NCBI GenBank assembly: GCA_910589415.1 | Contig: OU342630.1 | Location: forward strand, 40,580,012-40,644,011 | From: Malachius bipustulatus | Taxonomy: Eukaryota > Arthropoda > Insecta > Coleoptera > Melyridae | DNA: 64,000 nt | Direction: 5' to 3' | The notes under the pieces: model-generated | The model's database searches: none | What the model saw: the letters and a program-made list of their open reading frames with translations, nothing else | What the model was told of the DNA's origin: nothing | Shown here: positions 23,957 to 36,829 of the stretch, piece by piece | How positions within the stretch are numbered: the stretch's first letter is position 1 | How the letters are laid out: each line of letters opens with the position of its first letter | Position numbers and translations under genes: made by a program

Positions 23957-24800
23957 AGTGTGTCCCAAAATTTCTTTGTCACGGGATACCTGCGTTATTT
24001 CAAAACAGAAAAAATCAAATCTGGACCAATACCACTTTAAGCCTTCTAGCTGCCAATAATGACCATCTACTTGTTTGTTTGAAATTAAACCTGTAGAATT
24101 TTTGCTCTGCAGAATTGCTGAAAGAGTAAAAAAATACCTTGAGGTCTTTTCAAAATAAAATTATGTTCTATTTGAGAAATATATTATTATACCACTACGT
24201 TTAGAAAAGTTCCAATATATCTTTAGGGCTTTTCGGTTGCACCCTCAATGCCCATTTACGCCTTTCAACCCCCAAGTAAGCATTCCCTACTTGTTTTCCT
24301 TGTTTTTTTTTTCAAATTACACTTCTAATTTTCTTCGCCCTGCACAATTACTAACTTCATTCTGAATACGATTTATATACATGTAGGTAATTTTTGAAAA
24401 CATAAGCACTCTAATTTCCGAGTAGAATTAATTTTGACAAACTATTTGGTATTGTTATTATTCGTTAACATATTTCTTACGCTTTATTGTCGGCAAGTAT
24501 ACTCATGAAAATGAAAGTATGGCGAGAGCATAATTTCATAAGACTTCAACCTGTGTTCATTTTTACTTCTTGGCAACGCTGGTTTTTTAAGATTCTTTTT
24601 GGAAATTTAAATATGTGTTATTTGAAAGAAAAACAAGTAGGGGATGATTACTTAAGAGTTGAAAGGCATAAAGTTTTATTGGGGATGTTGCTGCAAAGCC
24701 TTGGACGTACATTTGAAATTTTCCAAATTTCATTTGCCTGTTTTGAAATAACGCGGACATCCTTTGATAAGGGAATCTTCTTAGTCTTCCCTACGAATGT
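23957..24800. repeat. degenerate palindromic element
   Basis: CTGCGTTATTTCAAAACAG (about 23991) is matched by CTGTTTTGAAATAACGCGG (about 24740). CCTACTTGTTTTCC (about 24288) and its inverse (about 24633) pair inside. The 125-residue frame at 24487-24864 arises from this element. Confidence 0.6.
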
Positions 24801-24904
24801 GACTATTTCCATAGAAACGGCTAAATGTTACTTGGGATTACATTCCCTAAGAGATAGACGATAGACGTAAATATTTTAGTGAATGCTTCATTTTCAAACT
24901 GCTA

Positions 24905-25292
24905 AATAACATGTATGATGCTGCCGATATTTTACAGAGGATTCATTTTTTGGTGCCCAGCTATAGTCACAGATTTACTTTATTGTTTTATATTCAGCAC
25001 GAGAAAAGTAATTACTGTTTGCATTCACCCTTGAACAATATACTTAGTGCTTGTAACTCTATTTGTAACGACATTGACTTCTTTAATGGGACACTGGATT
25101 GCTTCAAGAACAAGTGTAGAAGGAAAATTCTTCCTTAAATTATTATATTATTTGCACTTGTTTTCTCTTTTGTTGATGTTATAGTGTGTAGGCATATTTG
25201 TATTTATTCATATTTGTTTATTTATATGTTACAATGTAAAAAGGCTAACTTATTGCCGTAAATAAAGCCATTATTATTATTATTATTATTAG
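24905..25292 (+). mobile_element. 3' end of a CR1/jockey-like LINE with (ATT)n tail
   Basis: The frame 24911-25138 reads HRFTLLFYIQHEKSNYCLHS, SPLNN and NDIDFFNGTLDCFKNK, the pattern of the C-terminus of insect non-LTR ORF2 proteins (repetitive SP...C...N..DIDFF). It is followed by a 3' region with AATAAA near 25260 and a tail of ATT repeats to 25292. Confidence 0.65.
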
Positions 25293-25811
25293 GATACCTG
25301 TATTGCACGAGTAGGCATCAAAGACTCGATGAAGAATTTCTTGACTTCTGATAACAAAAATTCTTCAAATATTAGATTTGCTACTAAAATAAATCGAATT
25401 TATTTATTTATTTCAAATTATAGTACGAGAGCCCACGACCAAAACCATGTATCATCGTTTTACGGCCAAAACCGTATCAAGTCGTTAGATAAAATAATCC
25501 TGAACCCTACTAGGTGGGTGGTAACGGTCAAAAGTGTAGCAATTGTGTGGGAGGCAATTTCTGCTATGTCAAAAAAAATAGGCAGACGGTATTATCGTAT
25601 TACGTCTGATATTGAAAATGTACATAGATTTTGTCATTTTATGACGAAAATGTTTGTTTTCAGACATTTTGCGCGTAGCATATGACCTGAGCGTATTTTT
25701 GAAAATGTCAAAAAATTTAGCCGAACTGTATTATAGCAACCCGGTTCAATTTTTTGTAAACTTTTTGTATGGCTTCCGGGATTACCAAAATACTGTTTTC
25801 AGACATTTCCG

Positions 25812-26517
25812 ATGTCGCCTATAATCCCAAAAACGAAAAGAACGTTCCGGAGTCAAGGGAAAAAATTCATTATATCTCAAGGGGAAAAACCCGTTGACAA
25901 TACTTCACAAGAACTGCACATGCTATATCAAGAAGCTTTCGCTGATTTAGGCAAATATACTTCTGATACCGAAAATATATTCAAAGTCTTAGAAGAATAA
26001 TTCATGTGCAGATAATACAACAAAAAAAAGATAAATGATGTTGATTAGGCTAGATTGAAAATTTTCACAAAACTTATAAAATGAAAAATGACAATGCTTC
26101 CACACAACTCTCAATCTGGATTTTATCCAATTACGATCCCTGCAATCTGCCGCCGTGCTAAACAGAATTGGAGCAGCATTTGTTACGGACGAAATATATT
26201 GCACAAATATGGAGCAACGCCCACATAAAAAATCCAACCAATCTAAACCCCACAGATTTCGGATGGTATGAAAATGAGGGACGTTTGCACTTTTCGTGGT
26301 TCTCCGGTAACCAACTACCAGAATTGAGCGATGTTATTTTGGACGAAGAATCAAAAGGTATAGTTAACATGACTTTTACTGCAGCATTTAAATAAAGAAA
26401 TGAGTGATCTTGACTAATGATTTTTATTTTTTAGAAGATGACATTGAAGATCCTGATCGTGATCTGGAAAGTGATTTCGATGATGACGATGATGATTATG
26501 CGTCCGACAGTGACTAA
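25812..26517 (+). pseudogene. 3' part of a transposon-encoded protein with a 77-nt intron
   Basis: 25812-26000 and 26168-26357 are open. The second reads RTKYIAQIWSNAHIKNP, DFGWYENEG and FSWFSGNQLPELSDV, a motif (W..A...P....DFGW...WF.G.QLP) I associate with uncharacterised insect transposon proteins. At 26357 AAAAG|GTATAG is a donor and at 26435 TTTTTTAG an acceptor. Splicing gives ESK-EDDIEDPDRDLESDF followed by an Asp run and a terminal ASDSD with stop at 26515-26517. AATAAA follows at 26551. Stops separate the upstream pieces and no catalytic domain was found, so it is probably dead. Not a host gene as far as I can tell. Confidence 0.55.
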
Positions 26518-26639
26518 AAACACACACACATCTCGCATCTTGTATCTTCAAATAAACAGTTTTTTTTTACTTTATCCCAATTTCCTTTTGTGCAATTTAT
26601 TGAAGTCTTTCAACTTCCGTTCGACGGTTTCGAGTAAGC

Positions 26640-26795
26640 TCTTTATTATACATCGATCTCGTCTTTTCCAAATATGAACACATTAGTATAACACATTTCC
26701 GGTGTGTCCGGGACTTCACAGTTGAAAGTAGATACTTGAATTATAAACAAATCCGCTCACGGCTTCTCCGACACATACTGCCTCAGAACACTTTC
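26640..26795. repeat. left arm of an internal inverted repeat (partner 31885-32020)
   Basis: TTTTCCAAATATGAACACAT, CCGGTGTGTCCGGGACTTC and GCCTCAGAACA occur here and, inverted, at 31885-32020 (and in part at 31712-31830). The two right-hand pieces are themselves inverted to each other, showing rearrangement. Confidence 0.75.
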
Positions 26796-26984
26796 TTGTG
26801 TAGTCCGCGACGGTCGTGCTCCCGCCAGTGCGTAATCCCGCCGTAAATACGTATTACGGTAATACGACGTAAGTATATAGTGTGTGCGAGACCATGGAAA
26901 CTGTGCCCCACGGAAAAAGACCTTCTCTCCGCTGACGATATAGTTCCACATCGGATTCTGACCATTCTGATACTACTCGAACTC

Positions 26985-28740
26985 CTCCTGGCATACGTTT
27001 CAGCCAGGCACCGGTGCATAGTGGTATAAGTTTTAACCATTTTTTGTTGCACCTCCACCCTTTCTTCCTGGCATAAGTTTCAGCCAGATGTGACGTGGAT
27101 TCTTCCTTCCTGGCATAAGTTTCAGCCTCGGTGCATAGTGGTACAAGTTTTAACCCTTTTTGTTGCACCTCCACTCTTTCTTCCTGGCATAAGTTTCAGC
27201 CAGCTGTGACGTGGATTCTTTCTTCCTGGCATAAGTTTCAGCCAGACGCATCGGTGCATAGTGGTACAAGTTTTAACCATTTTGGTGCACTTCCACACCC
27301 TGGCATACGTTTCAGCCAGATGTCTCGAACTCATCCTGGAGGAAGTATCAGCCAGACGGCGGTGCATAGTGGTATAAGTTTTAACCATTTTGTTGCACCT
27401 CCACCGTTTCCTTCCTGGCATAAGTTTCAGCCAGATGCCACGTGGATTCTTCGTTCCTGGCATAAGTTTTAGCCAGCCGACTTGGTGCATAGTGGTAAGT
27501 TTTAACCTTTTTGGTTGCACTTCCACACACTGGCATAAGTTTCAGCCAGATGTCTTGAACTGATCCTGGCAGAAGTTTCAGCCAGACACCGGTGCTTAGC
27601 GGTAAAGTTTCAGCCAGCCACCGGTGCATAGTGGTATAAGTTTTAACCATTTTGCTGCACTTCCACCTTTCTTCCTGGCATAAGTTTCAGTCAGATGTCC
27701 CGTGGATTCTTCTTTCCTGGCATAAGTTTTAGCCAGCCTGCAAATGATATAAGTCTTTCCACCGAACATGGAACGGACCAGACTAGAACGCCTCAAACGG
27801 AAACTGGGCCATCTGGAAAAACACCACCTATCGGCTGACGACCGTTCTACATCGGTTCCTGATCTTTCAGGTACGTACTTGCACTCAGCCTGTCGTGCAA
27901 GTTTTACCCTTTTTCCCTCTTGGCATAAGTTTCAGCCAGGCGCTTTGGTGCAAGTTTTGCCCTTCTTCCTGGCATAACACGGGGCAATTCCTTGTCTGTT
28001 AACTATTCCTTTCTGGCGTGGCATAAGTTTTAACCAGCCGTCTCTGTGCAAGTGGTATAAGTTAGAACCATTTTTTGCACTTCAACAATTTCTTTGTGGG
28101 CCAAGTTTTTGGCCAGCTGTCTCGGTGCTATTCCTTGCACATAACCTATTCCTTCCAGGCATGACATAAGTTTTTTGCCGGCCATCTCTGTGCAAGTGGT
28201 CTAAGTTTAGGCTTTAGTTCACCAGCTAGAGGCAGGGAACTTCCCTGACCTTGATCCTCTCAAATCCTGAAGTTTCTCACGGAAATGGACTTGGAGAGGG
28301 TGCTTCACTGATTCCACACCAGGCGAAGCAAAGTAGAGGGGATACAATAAATCTTTTAGGTCTCAGTACCTTAATCACCCTCAAAAATACAATACAAATA
28401 GGCTTTAGTTTTAGCCAGCCGTCTTTGTGCAAAGTGGTACAAGTTTTCACTATTTTTTGCGCTTTAGCCATTTCTTCGGGCCAAGTTTTGGTCAGATGTC
28501 TTGGTGCTATTCCCTTGCACGTAATCTCGTAACCTATTCCTTCCCGGCATGACATAAGTTTTTGCCAGCCGTCTCTGTGCAAGTGGTATAAGTTTTAGGC
28601 CTTAGTTTTAGCCAACCGTCTTTGTGCAAAGTGATACAAGTTTTAACCATTTTTTGCACTTCAACCACCTGAGCCACGTTTTGGCTAGATCTCTCGGTGC
28701 TTTTCCACGCACGCAACTAGATTCCTTCCTGGCATGCATA
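26985..28740. repeat. degenerate minisatellite built on GGCATAAGTTTCAGCCAG
   Basis: The 18-mer and close variants recur about fifteen times, interleaved with GTGCATAGTGGTATAAG (six copies) and TTTAACCATTTTTTGTTGCAC blocks, in irregular units of about 40-120 bp that decay to the right. On the minus strand this gives chance open frames repeating WLKLMPG and AETYARK; codon context and variable phase argue against a real protein. The stretch at about 28230-28360 is related to 20300-20640. Confidence 0.85.
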
Positions 28741-29189
28741 CTTATTTGCATTTTAAATTTAATTTTAAATTTGCATTTTGCCGATTTTACCTTTCAAATT
28801 TTGAAACTCTGGTGAATATATTCAAGGATATTTTACTTTTTGTTGGTACTTAACTCTTCTACAAGGGAGTAGAGTTTGGTTCCAGCCCTATCAGACCACT
28901 ATTCTGATAATACAGGGCGTTTTAAAATCGAGGCTCGTGCAACCGGGCATAAGTGTTGCCATCAATGCGACGGCTCACCTGGCGGACCACTTTCTTCGGC
29001 ATTGTCCTTCCGTTAAAATTCTCGCCGTTTGCTCCTCCCCATGGACATCGGCAGACTTTTCGCCGACACCATCAACATGGTGTCAATCCACCGCAAAACA
29101 TTCCCCTCCACCGACGTGTCGACCTAAAATTTTCAGCACCCCCCTGCCAGGGCTCCATTGCCTCATCAGAGGGGGGGGGGGGCGACACG

Positions 29190-29580
29190 AATAATGAATA
29201 ATACAAGAATACTACTGTTATGAATAATGAATAATTGTATAATACTGTTATCCTTGACTGGATCAGATATGATTGGCAAGCTATCCTGTTGAGGTACTTA
29301 ATTGCATCAAGGGTAATACTGTTATGAATAATGGATAATGCAATACTGTTATGAATAATGAATAATTGTATAATACTGTTATACTTGACTGGATCAGATA
29401 TGATTGGCAAGCTATCCTGTTGAGGTACTTAAAGGGTAATACTGTTATGAATAATGGATAATGCAATACTGTTATGAATAATGAATAATTGTATAATACT
29501 GTTATACATACTTGACTGGATCAGATATGATTGGCAAGCTATTCTGTTGAGGTACTGAAGGGCATCAAGGGTTACAAATC
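29190..29580. repeat. three-copy tandem repeat, about 130-bp unit
   Basis: GATCAGATATGATTGGCAAG begins at 29261, 29392 and 29519, each copy preceded by AATACTGTTATGAATAATG blocks. A run of 13 G lies just upstream at about 29170-29182. Confidence 0.85.
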
Positions 29581-29589
29581 AACTTCTAA

Positions 29590-31700
29590 CCTATTAAAAA
29601 AAAAAAAAATTCCTCGAATCTAATTCACTAGGTACTCAGTTTACCTCACGTCAAAAAAAAAATAAAATAAGGGATCGGAGCTGTTAGGTACGTAACGGTG
29701 TAACAATTACATGTCAACACACTCGAAGGGAATTTTTTCTCGCCATATTAAGCCTAATTAAGAACCAGTTTCTAATAGCATCGCCTCATTGTAATCTAGA
29801 AACCCATTTGCCTCCTTTTGATTGTTTCCTAACGGAAATAGATCTCATGAACGCTTCTTACAATTCATGATTCGTATTCACGCGTCATTCAGGAACTACT
29901 CGAACTTCGAGTTTCCCAACGCAGCATGCTTATACACATGCCGCACCCTTCGGTCTCTGCCCGAGACCGGGCATTATATTTCACTTTGGGATCCTAAAAC
30001 TGGCTCTAGGTCAGTTATGTTCTCTCGACATCAGTTGCGTCAATCACTTAGATGATTATTTATTGCTACTTATTAATCAAAGGAATTCCAATGTATACAG
30101 GATGCCCCGTTTGCGGTAGACTTTCTGGGTTTCTTATTACCCGACGAAAGAGCTAGTTATTTCCTACGAAAACCTGTATAGTTTTATAGAGTTACGAAAC
30201 AACTCACATAACTCATCGATTTACTGCTCTCTAACCTTCTTTACGGCTTGCTAATAGCCATTTCCTATATCAACAAAATGGGTGGAGTGAAATACAAAAA
30301 AAAAAAAATCTCACCTTAGAGAGACTTTCAGTCCCTAATACTGAATCAACTTATGTTGACAGCCCTTACATCAGCTCCACCAACAGAATGAACGCAAACC
30401 GGGAATCCAGATGCTTGAAGGTGGAACCGAATATCCCCTACGCGTCCGCTTTCAACCACATAAGAAACCAGAAGTCGATTTATTTGCAGTAGTCTGACTG
30501 CCAGTGCATAGGCTATCCTTGAAAATTCTTATAGAAAAGCTAAGGGAATTGTCCCTACTTGGCCTTGCCAACCATTGTACCCCTAGCTATCAGGAAGTGG
30601 TTATCCAGTTTACGGGACAATCTGCTCTTGTCTCCTTCCAGGAAAAGTCATCCACTCTGTGGGAAATTTCCCCTCTTAGTCGCCTATTACCCGGCAATCC
30701 TTTCTACGGAAAGAGGTGCCCAACAACGGCCATCCCGGTTATGTTAAAAACACCTTGAAACAGTACTCGGGGTACTCTGGGACTATCTAAGGCATTCATC
30801 CTGACAGGAGAACCCACATAATAGCATCTCGCTATAACGCATTTCATAATGCTTTCCTGAGCACCCTCTTCACGCCGCAGAATTCCTCCCATTGTATGAT
30901 TTCCCTTTGGTCTGCCCTCATACAATCATCATACATAAGTCTTGTGAAGAGGGGGATTATAGAAAATACGCCCTACATATCCCCGGTACTCACCCACCTG
31001 GGATCCCTCGCTCGTATTCTAACTCACATCCGAGCCTAGCACCCGGTTGGACGTCTGACACCGGAGGAATTACACTTCGCTTGGAGGAATTACACTTCGC
31101 TTAAGTCAACTCACACCAACTGCAACTGGGTTTCAACAGAGTGGATGGACCTCATTTAGACATCAGGAAAACTGCTGCTGGAACGCAATTAGTATCAAAA
31201 AAAAAAAAAAATCCTGCGTGGTCTTGACACTGAACGCTCAGCCTTTGGTTTCAATGGCATTGGTGGCGACCTTTTCAAAAGCCATAGCTACCATCATGCA
31301 GCGACTTCAGCGGCAAGCCGTGCTGGAGTTGTCCTCAATGCCATCCCGAAGCCTGTCGGTTGGTCTGCGAAGAACCGCCATGGCTAGATCCTGTAACAGT
31401 CCCAATTTCCAACCCAGTTCCAAGCATTGCCAGAGCCCCTTTTTACTCGGAAATAATCACCTCCTGACGTGTACCTACTGGCCCTAGTAGTCTACGACTA
31501 TTCGATTATTTCCGTTTCTACGAGTATTACGTTCCTACTTTCTTATGTCACTCATTCTCCGCTTATCAAAATTCTAGTTACTTATATTGGTTTTCTCTTA
31601 TCGATTGTTTATCGATTCTTTATGCTACTCATAGGTAATATACCTATTCATTTGTACTTAATAATGTTCTTAATCTCTTCGGATTGTTAATCATCCGCTC
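29590..31700. other. C-rich unclassified interior of the composite element
   Basis: Short frames on both strands with no recognisable domain. Four A-tracts (about 29598, 29655, 30297, 31197) break it into blocks, as if assembled from several insertions. The frame 29822-30055 weakly recalls the end of a retroelement integrase (LWDPKTGSRSVMF then RHQLRQSL), but I do not claim it. Confidence 0.35.
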
Positions 31701-31884
31701 TTTAAACAAATACTAATGTGTTCATATTTGGAAAAGACGAGATCGATGTATAATAGAAAGAACAAACGACTTACCTGAAGGATGTTCGTTCTTTATTATA
31801 CGAGATGAGTCTTTTCCAAATACTTCGAACCCTCCCGTCCCGGTTTCCCCCTTTAGTGATTAACAATTACGCGGACACAAGCCG

Positions 31885-32052
31885 TGTTCTGAGGCAGTAT
31901 GTGTCGGAGAAGCCGTGAGCGGATTTGTTTATAATTCAAGTATCTACTTTCAACTGTGAAGTCCCGGACACACCGGAAATGTGTTATACTAATGTGTTCA
32001 TATTTGGAAAAGACTCATCTCGTATAATAAAGAACGAACATCCTTCAGGTAA
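31885..32052. repeat. right arm of internal inverted repeat, with a donor-like site
   Basis: Inverse of 26640-26795. On the plus strand CCTTCAG|GTAAGTCG near 32049 is a near-consensus 5' splice site at the end of an open frame (TFNCEVPDTPEMCYTNVFIF), possibly an exon of the element's own gene. Confidence 0.55.
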
Positions 32053-32749
32053 GTCGTTTGTTCTTTCTATTATTAATCATCATCAAATAATTTACTGGTC
32101 GCAACTTATTCATTGGCTTGTAACATAGACTTCAATCGCCTCAATACGATTTTTGAACGATTTCGGAGTATCGAAAAGTTGTCTGATAGTAAGGTGCTAC
32201 ATTGAATTTGTCTGATATAAATTTTTTCTGCATATAGACAACTTATTTTATCACGTCTAACAATTTTCAGACGAATTGCTATGTTACCGATCGGTAAAAT
32301 TTCTTAACGTTTTCAAAACGGTCTCAAAATTTAACGTGCTCACGTTTTTTTCTGAAAAATGATTCTTTCACATACACTGACCCAAATTCACTCGTGAAAA
32401 TCATTTTCAGACGTTTTGCTATGATACTTTTTTTTGTCTCATTTCTAATTTTTTTTAGTGGTCTCCCGGGTACACGCTACGCTAGTGGCGTCTGAAAAAC
32501 GTATTTTCTATATCTTAGAGCTATCATTTAACTATATTCTGAAAATCAGACGAATTGCTATGATACAGTTTGCTAAAATTTTTTGACATTTTTTAAAATT
32601 TGGTCAGGTCAGACGATACACGGAAAATTTCTGATATTGCGATTTTCGGGTTCAGGATAATCGAATCTATTAATTTGATGCGGTTTTTGTCGTATTGCTA
32701 AGAGACAAAAATTTTGGTCGTGGGCTTTCGTACTATTATGTATTATACA

Positions 32750-34375
32750 AACTGCAAACTTGTAAGTATGTTTTAATATGCAAATTCAGTTTTCTGCAAA
32801 TAATATCTCCAGGTTTATCTTTACGAAAAATTTTGGAGGAAATCATTTTTGACAATGACGATTTTTATTTAGCGAGCCTATTGTCAGTTAAAACGCTTCA
32901 TTAATAATGTACAAATATCCAAAAGCAAAATTTTAAATAATTTTCAAATGTGGCACTCATTTGCCATATTTTCAAGATTTTATTGATAACTCTTAATATC
33001 GAAATGTAGGTAGAAGGTACAATTACACAGCAGAAGAATAGCATCACATCATAATAAAATGCACTAAATGTGTCGGTAGGTGCCTATTATTATTAGTGTA
33101 TTTTTTAACAAAAAATACACTATTGAGGACGACATCACTTTTCGAAAATCACCCAAACTCATCAAATATCCATCGATCATGACCCCCAGATCACGAAAAA
33201 GTAGTTTTCCAAAAAATCGCGAAATTTCGATTTTCAAAACGCTCCTGTAGCTTTATCTTTCAAGATTAGTGAACTAAATTTTGGATTCTTGTAAATTTTT
33301 GGAATGACGTTAGATTTTCGTTGAAAAAATTTCCAAAAGTCCCATCACTTCTACAGGGTGTCCCTTCAAAAATCCAGATATCCGGTTTTGTCATCTCATT
33401 TCAGGTCGCAGTTTTGAATCTAGGAGGCTGAAATTTTTGTGGGAGTAAGATATCCACAAGGAGTGGTCTGGTATTGCACTTGAGCAAAATCGGCCGAGCC
33501 GTTTCAAAATGGCAGCCATTTGAATTTTCGGAAAATTTTCAATTTTTTGAGCCCCCGTATGAGCAAGAGGGCAAAAAAACTTTGAAATCAAATTAACAGG
33601 ATTTGAAGAAAATTATTGGAAATTTTAGTTAATGCAATAAAATTAGCATATTTTCCATTAATAAACCAGTGTCGTGGGTAAGAAAAAGGGTGAAAATGTG
33701 TCAATTCTATAACCGTTTATGAGTCCATTTTTGAAGAAGTTGAACCGAAATTTTCCTTTTTTTTTGCTTTAACATATAATTTGATGTCTTAGCTTCAATT
33801 CGCCTCGATTAATGTAGCACTTTAAACGAAAAATAGAAAAGTTTTTCGCTTGTGCAAAATTAGCTTACACTTATATAAAATTATTAAATTGATGAAATTC
33901 ATTCTTTTTTTTGGTAGGTAGGTGGTTTTCCCCCCAAAAAAAAATCAATCGGATTATTTTTTCATTATATTCATTATAAAAAAAAATAGGAAGAAAATAT
34001 TTATTATTGAATCGCATAAAAATACACTATTTCTGCGATTGATGCGCAAGAAGGTTTTTATATTTGAAAAAACAAATTTTTGTGCATTATTATAGGTAAA
34101 GATATTCAAAATGATAATAATTAGTTAATTAAGTACATTCTCGCTATTAGCAGAGGTTATTCTAATAACATTTTGTTCTAAAAATAAGCCTGGAGACAAT
34201 ATTTGCATAAAACTGAGCTTGCATGTTAAATTCCTATGACCCACTTTTTCCAAGTTTCAACCCTGTAGGTATATTATTTATAACAAACAATAATTAGTTA
34301 TGAGTTTAGAGGCTATAAATCTTGTTGAGAATAAATAAATACCTATATGAAAATTATGGAAGGAACGGATCAGAA
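32750..34375. other. intron; one fragment of a TACAGGGTG-type repeat
   Basis: 33100-33600 has TAGTGTATTTTTTAACAAAAAATACAC plus GAGGACGAC, as in 15928-17103, and a CTACAGGGTGTCCC end at 33353 followed by sequence typical of such elements. The rest is AT-rich with nothing recognised. Confidence 0.45.
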
Positions 34376-34379
34376 AGTA

Positions 34380-35015
34380 TACAGGGTGTATTATAACGTC
34401 CGCATAATATTAGCACCACGCGATTCTACATCAAAAACAGAACATAAAGTTTTAATATCGTTTAGCTCTTAGACCTCAAATAACGAAGTTATCAACCATT
34501 GTAGTTTAAATTTGAAGTTTTTTAATACTCAAAAATATTGCTTAATATTATTAAAAAATTCTTAAGTAAGAAATAAAATAGCCAAATTATCAAAAATTTT
34601 AGATTTTTTTTGGTAAAAATGGTTTTAATTAACATTTCAAAACTAGGAATTATTTGATTTCCTGAGTTCCAATCAATATTGCAACGGCGCGTTATGATTG
34701 TTGAATAAAAAATTGAAAAAATAAAAAATCTGTAAAAAATTGCAACATTGAGTGACACGTCGCAGCATGACATTTGTCTTGTTGCACCTTTTTTTCGATT
34801 ACATAGCAACGACACACCATACCAGTTAGGTGACTTCACGTCTAAGTTATCTTAATTTGTATACCAGCGCCAGTGTTGCAAAATTTAAGAACATTAAATT
34901 GTCCATATCTTAAAATCTGTGTACATCAAGTAAAAACTGTTAAGGACTTTTTTGTTCTGTTTTTGATGTAGAATCGCGTGGTGCTAATATTATGCGGATT
35001 ATAATACACCCTGTA
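34380..35015. repeat. 636-bp palindromic element
   Basis: TACAGGGTGTATTATAACGT at the left and its near-exact inverse ending ACACCCTGTA at the right. The inner GCACCACGCGATTCTACATC matches GATGTAGAATCGCGTGGTGC at the far side. No gene. Confidence 0.8.
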
Positions 35016-35111
35016 TATCATATCAACGACTGTTCCATATTAAAAAAAAAATAAAGAAAAAAAACAACCTTCTCAGACCTCTTTATTACAATATTTATTA
35101 TATTGTTAGTT

Positions 35112-36089
35112 CCAAATACACTAGACTATTAATACGTCCAACTCCGGCAATTTTACATGCATTTCGAAGGCAGCCGCTGTGGCAGCGCCATTTAGTGTCG
35201 CGAGTTGTAACTAACACACTGCACCATAGTGATGTGCAACAGATAACAGTATCGAGTAGATATTGATACATTAGTCACAAGTATCTGATACGTTGAGTTG
35301 ATTACTTGATTACTTTTGCTTGCTTGATACTTAATCATTATACCCAGACCCCGGACCCGATATTTCTCTATGGGATCGTCGAGTACCTACTGACTAGTTA
35401 TGCAAGGCTACTTCGGTCCTCTAAGAAAATTAAAAAAAGTAAAAATTTCAAGCCAGAAAACAAAAAAGGAATAATAATTATAGGTATACTTGACTCTTTA
35501 AAAATTATAAGTATAACATAATAATTATTATCAAATAAAAATGTAAATATGTAACTGTATTACATATAATGAAAAAATACTTGAGATGGAATGTGAAATA
35601 AGCAAAAAAAATTTTTTTCATTTACTTCAGTCTTGTAAGAAAAAAAAATGAAGATACCTACATAGGTATACGTACCGAACCGAAGTACGGACAGAGATGC
35701 AATACAAGATACAAGGCCATATGGGCTAAAACATCACGTGGAACAAGGAACTAGATACATAATTCAGTTCCAGCACTCCAGGAGCAGGAGTTTATAGTAG
35801 AGATACCGTTCCGAGGGTCAGGGTATGCGTGTTGCGATTACGGCTCCGCTCCAGTCGGCGATGTGGCTATGGCTAAACAGTTCCAAAATACCGGTATTTT
35901 GTCGCGGTATTTTTCTGTCGCGGCATCAGTTGGATTGGAACGGTCGTACTCTTCGGTAAGAGTATTTCCCATCTCTATTCCGGGCCCAGTAGAACAACTG
36001 TAGCGGTCCTCGAGCCGCCAGGTTCGCTAGCGTCGCCTCGCTGCCGGTTTTCAGTCGAAGTTGGACGTATTATAGTCTAGCGTATTTGT
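35112..36089. mobile_element. about 1-kb TIR element
   Basis: CAAATACACTAGACTATTAA followed by TACGTCCAACT at the left is matched inversely by AGTTGGACGTATTATAGTC followed by TAGCGTATTTG at the right, about 35 bp. The interior is non-coding, with a GC-rich right part (35870-36050). Confidence 0.7.
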
Positions 36090-36829
36090 TAGTTCCTTCA
36101 TGAAATAATTCAAGCGAAGATAATAATTGTAATGTTCAGCCTTCACATGCTTTTGTTGGAATTCTTTACCTACAGTGTGTTAATAATCCATTCTTTATTC
36201 TTTCTTAGGTTTTCTTATCGTTTTTCTCTTTGTATTGATATTACTTATTATACATTCAGATGTAAAAAAACGGACCACGTAGTATTTTTTTTTTTTAATA
36301 GAGTATCTACCTATATTTTTAAGTTAGTCTAGTTTTCAGGTTACACTTTAAATTTTTTATTGATAAAGGCCTTCCTCTCGATTGATTAAAAAAATAAGAT
36401 GATACTTTTTCTCGTTTTAATAAACAATAACGTCACTTAAAATCATAATTGTGACTAATCTAATAGTCTGCCACAGTAACAAGCAAGCTATGAAGCAACC
36501 GAAAAATGATAGGCAATTGCAAAACACAGACACTCTTTGCGAATTGAATGACGAATGGAACGTGAAATGATTGAATTTTAGTTTTCTAAGATTGTTCATT
36601 TAAAATGAGATATATTATCATTATTTTTTATGATCAAGGAGGAAGTCTTTTATCAATGCAAAATCAAAATTGTATACTAAAAGCCAAAATATTCCAAATA
36701 AATAACAAAAATTTCAAAAAAAAAAGATTGAAAAAATAAACATAAAAATAGGTAGGTATAAAGCAGACCATTTTTTTTGTACCTGAGTGTAGAATATTAT
36801 AAATATTCAAAATTCCGTATGTTTTTTTC

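Larger units (their letters stand above)
25420..32743. mobile_element. about 7.3-kb composite transposon with about 25-bp TIRs, superfamily unknown
   Basis: ATAGTACGAGAGCCCACGAC at the left and GTCGTGGGCTTTCGTACTAT at the right are inverted copies. Subterminal TCAGACGAATTGCTATGATAC-like motifs recur near 32270, 32410 and 32545 and, in looser form (CAGACATTTTGCGCGTAGC), near 25663. Inside are a broken transposon gene, a second set of inverted arms (26640-26795 and 31885-32020), a minisatellite, a three-copy tandem repeat and C-rich unclassified sequence with several A-tracts. It lies in the intron of the receptor gene between the 38.8-kb and 23.1-kb exons. Confidence 0.65.

Noticed and set aside
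24487..24864. 125-residue plus-strand frame
   Set aside because: Coincides with the right arm of a degenerate palindrome.
25329..25685. 118-residue plus-strand frame
   Set aside because: Starts before and crosses the TIR of the composite element; no recognisable protein.
26757..27796. Overlapping minus-strand frames repeating WLKLMPG
   Set aside because: Produced by the minisatellite unit; phase shifts between units and there is no start context or conserved fold.
26985..28740. CRISPR-like alternation of repeat and spacer
   Set aside because: Units vary in length, repeats are degenerate, the genome is eukaryotic and no cas genes are present.
29822..30055. Possible retroelement integrase C-terminus
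   Set aside because: Similarity is limited to a few residues and no adjoining integrase or RT motifs are seen.
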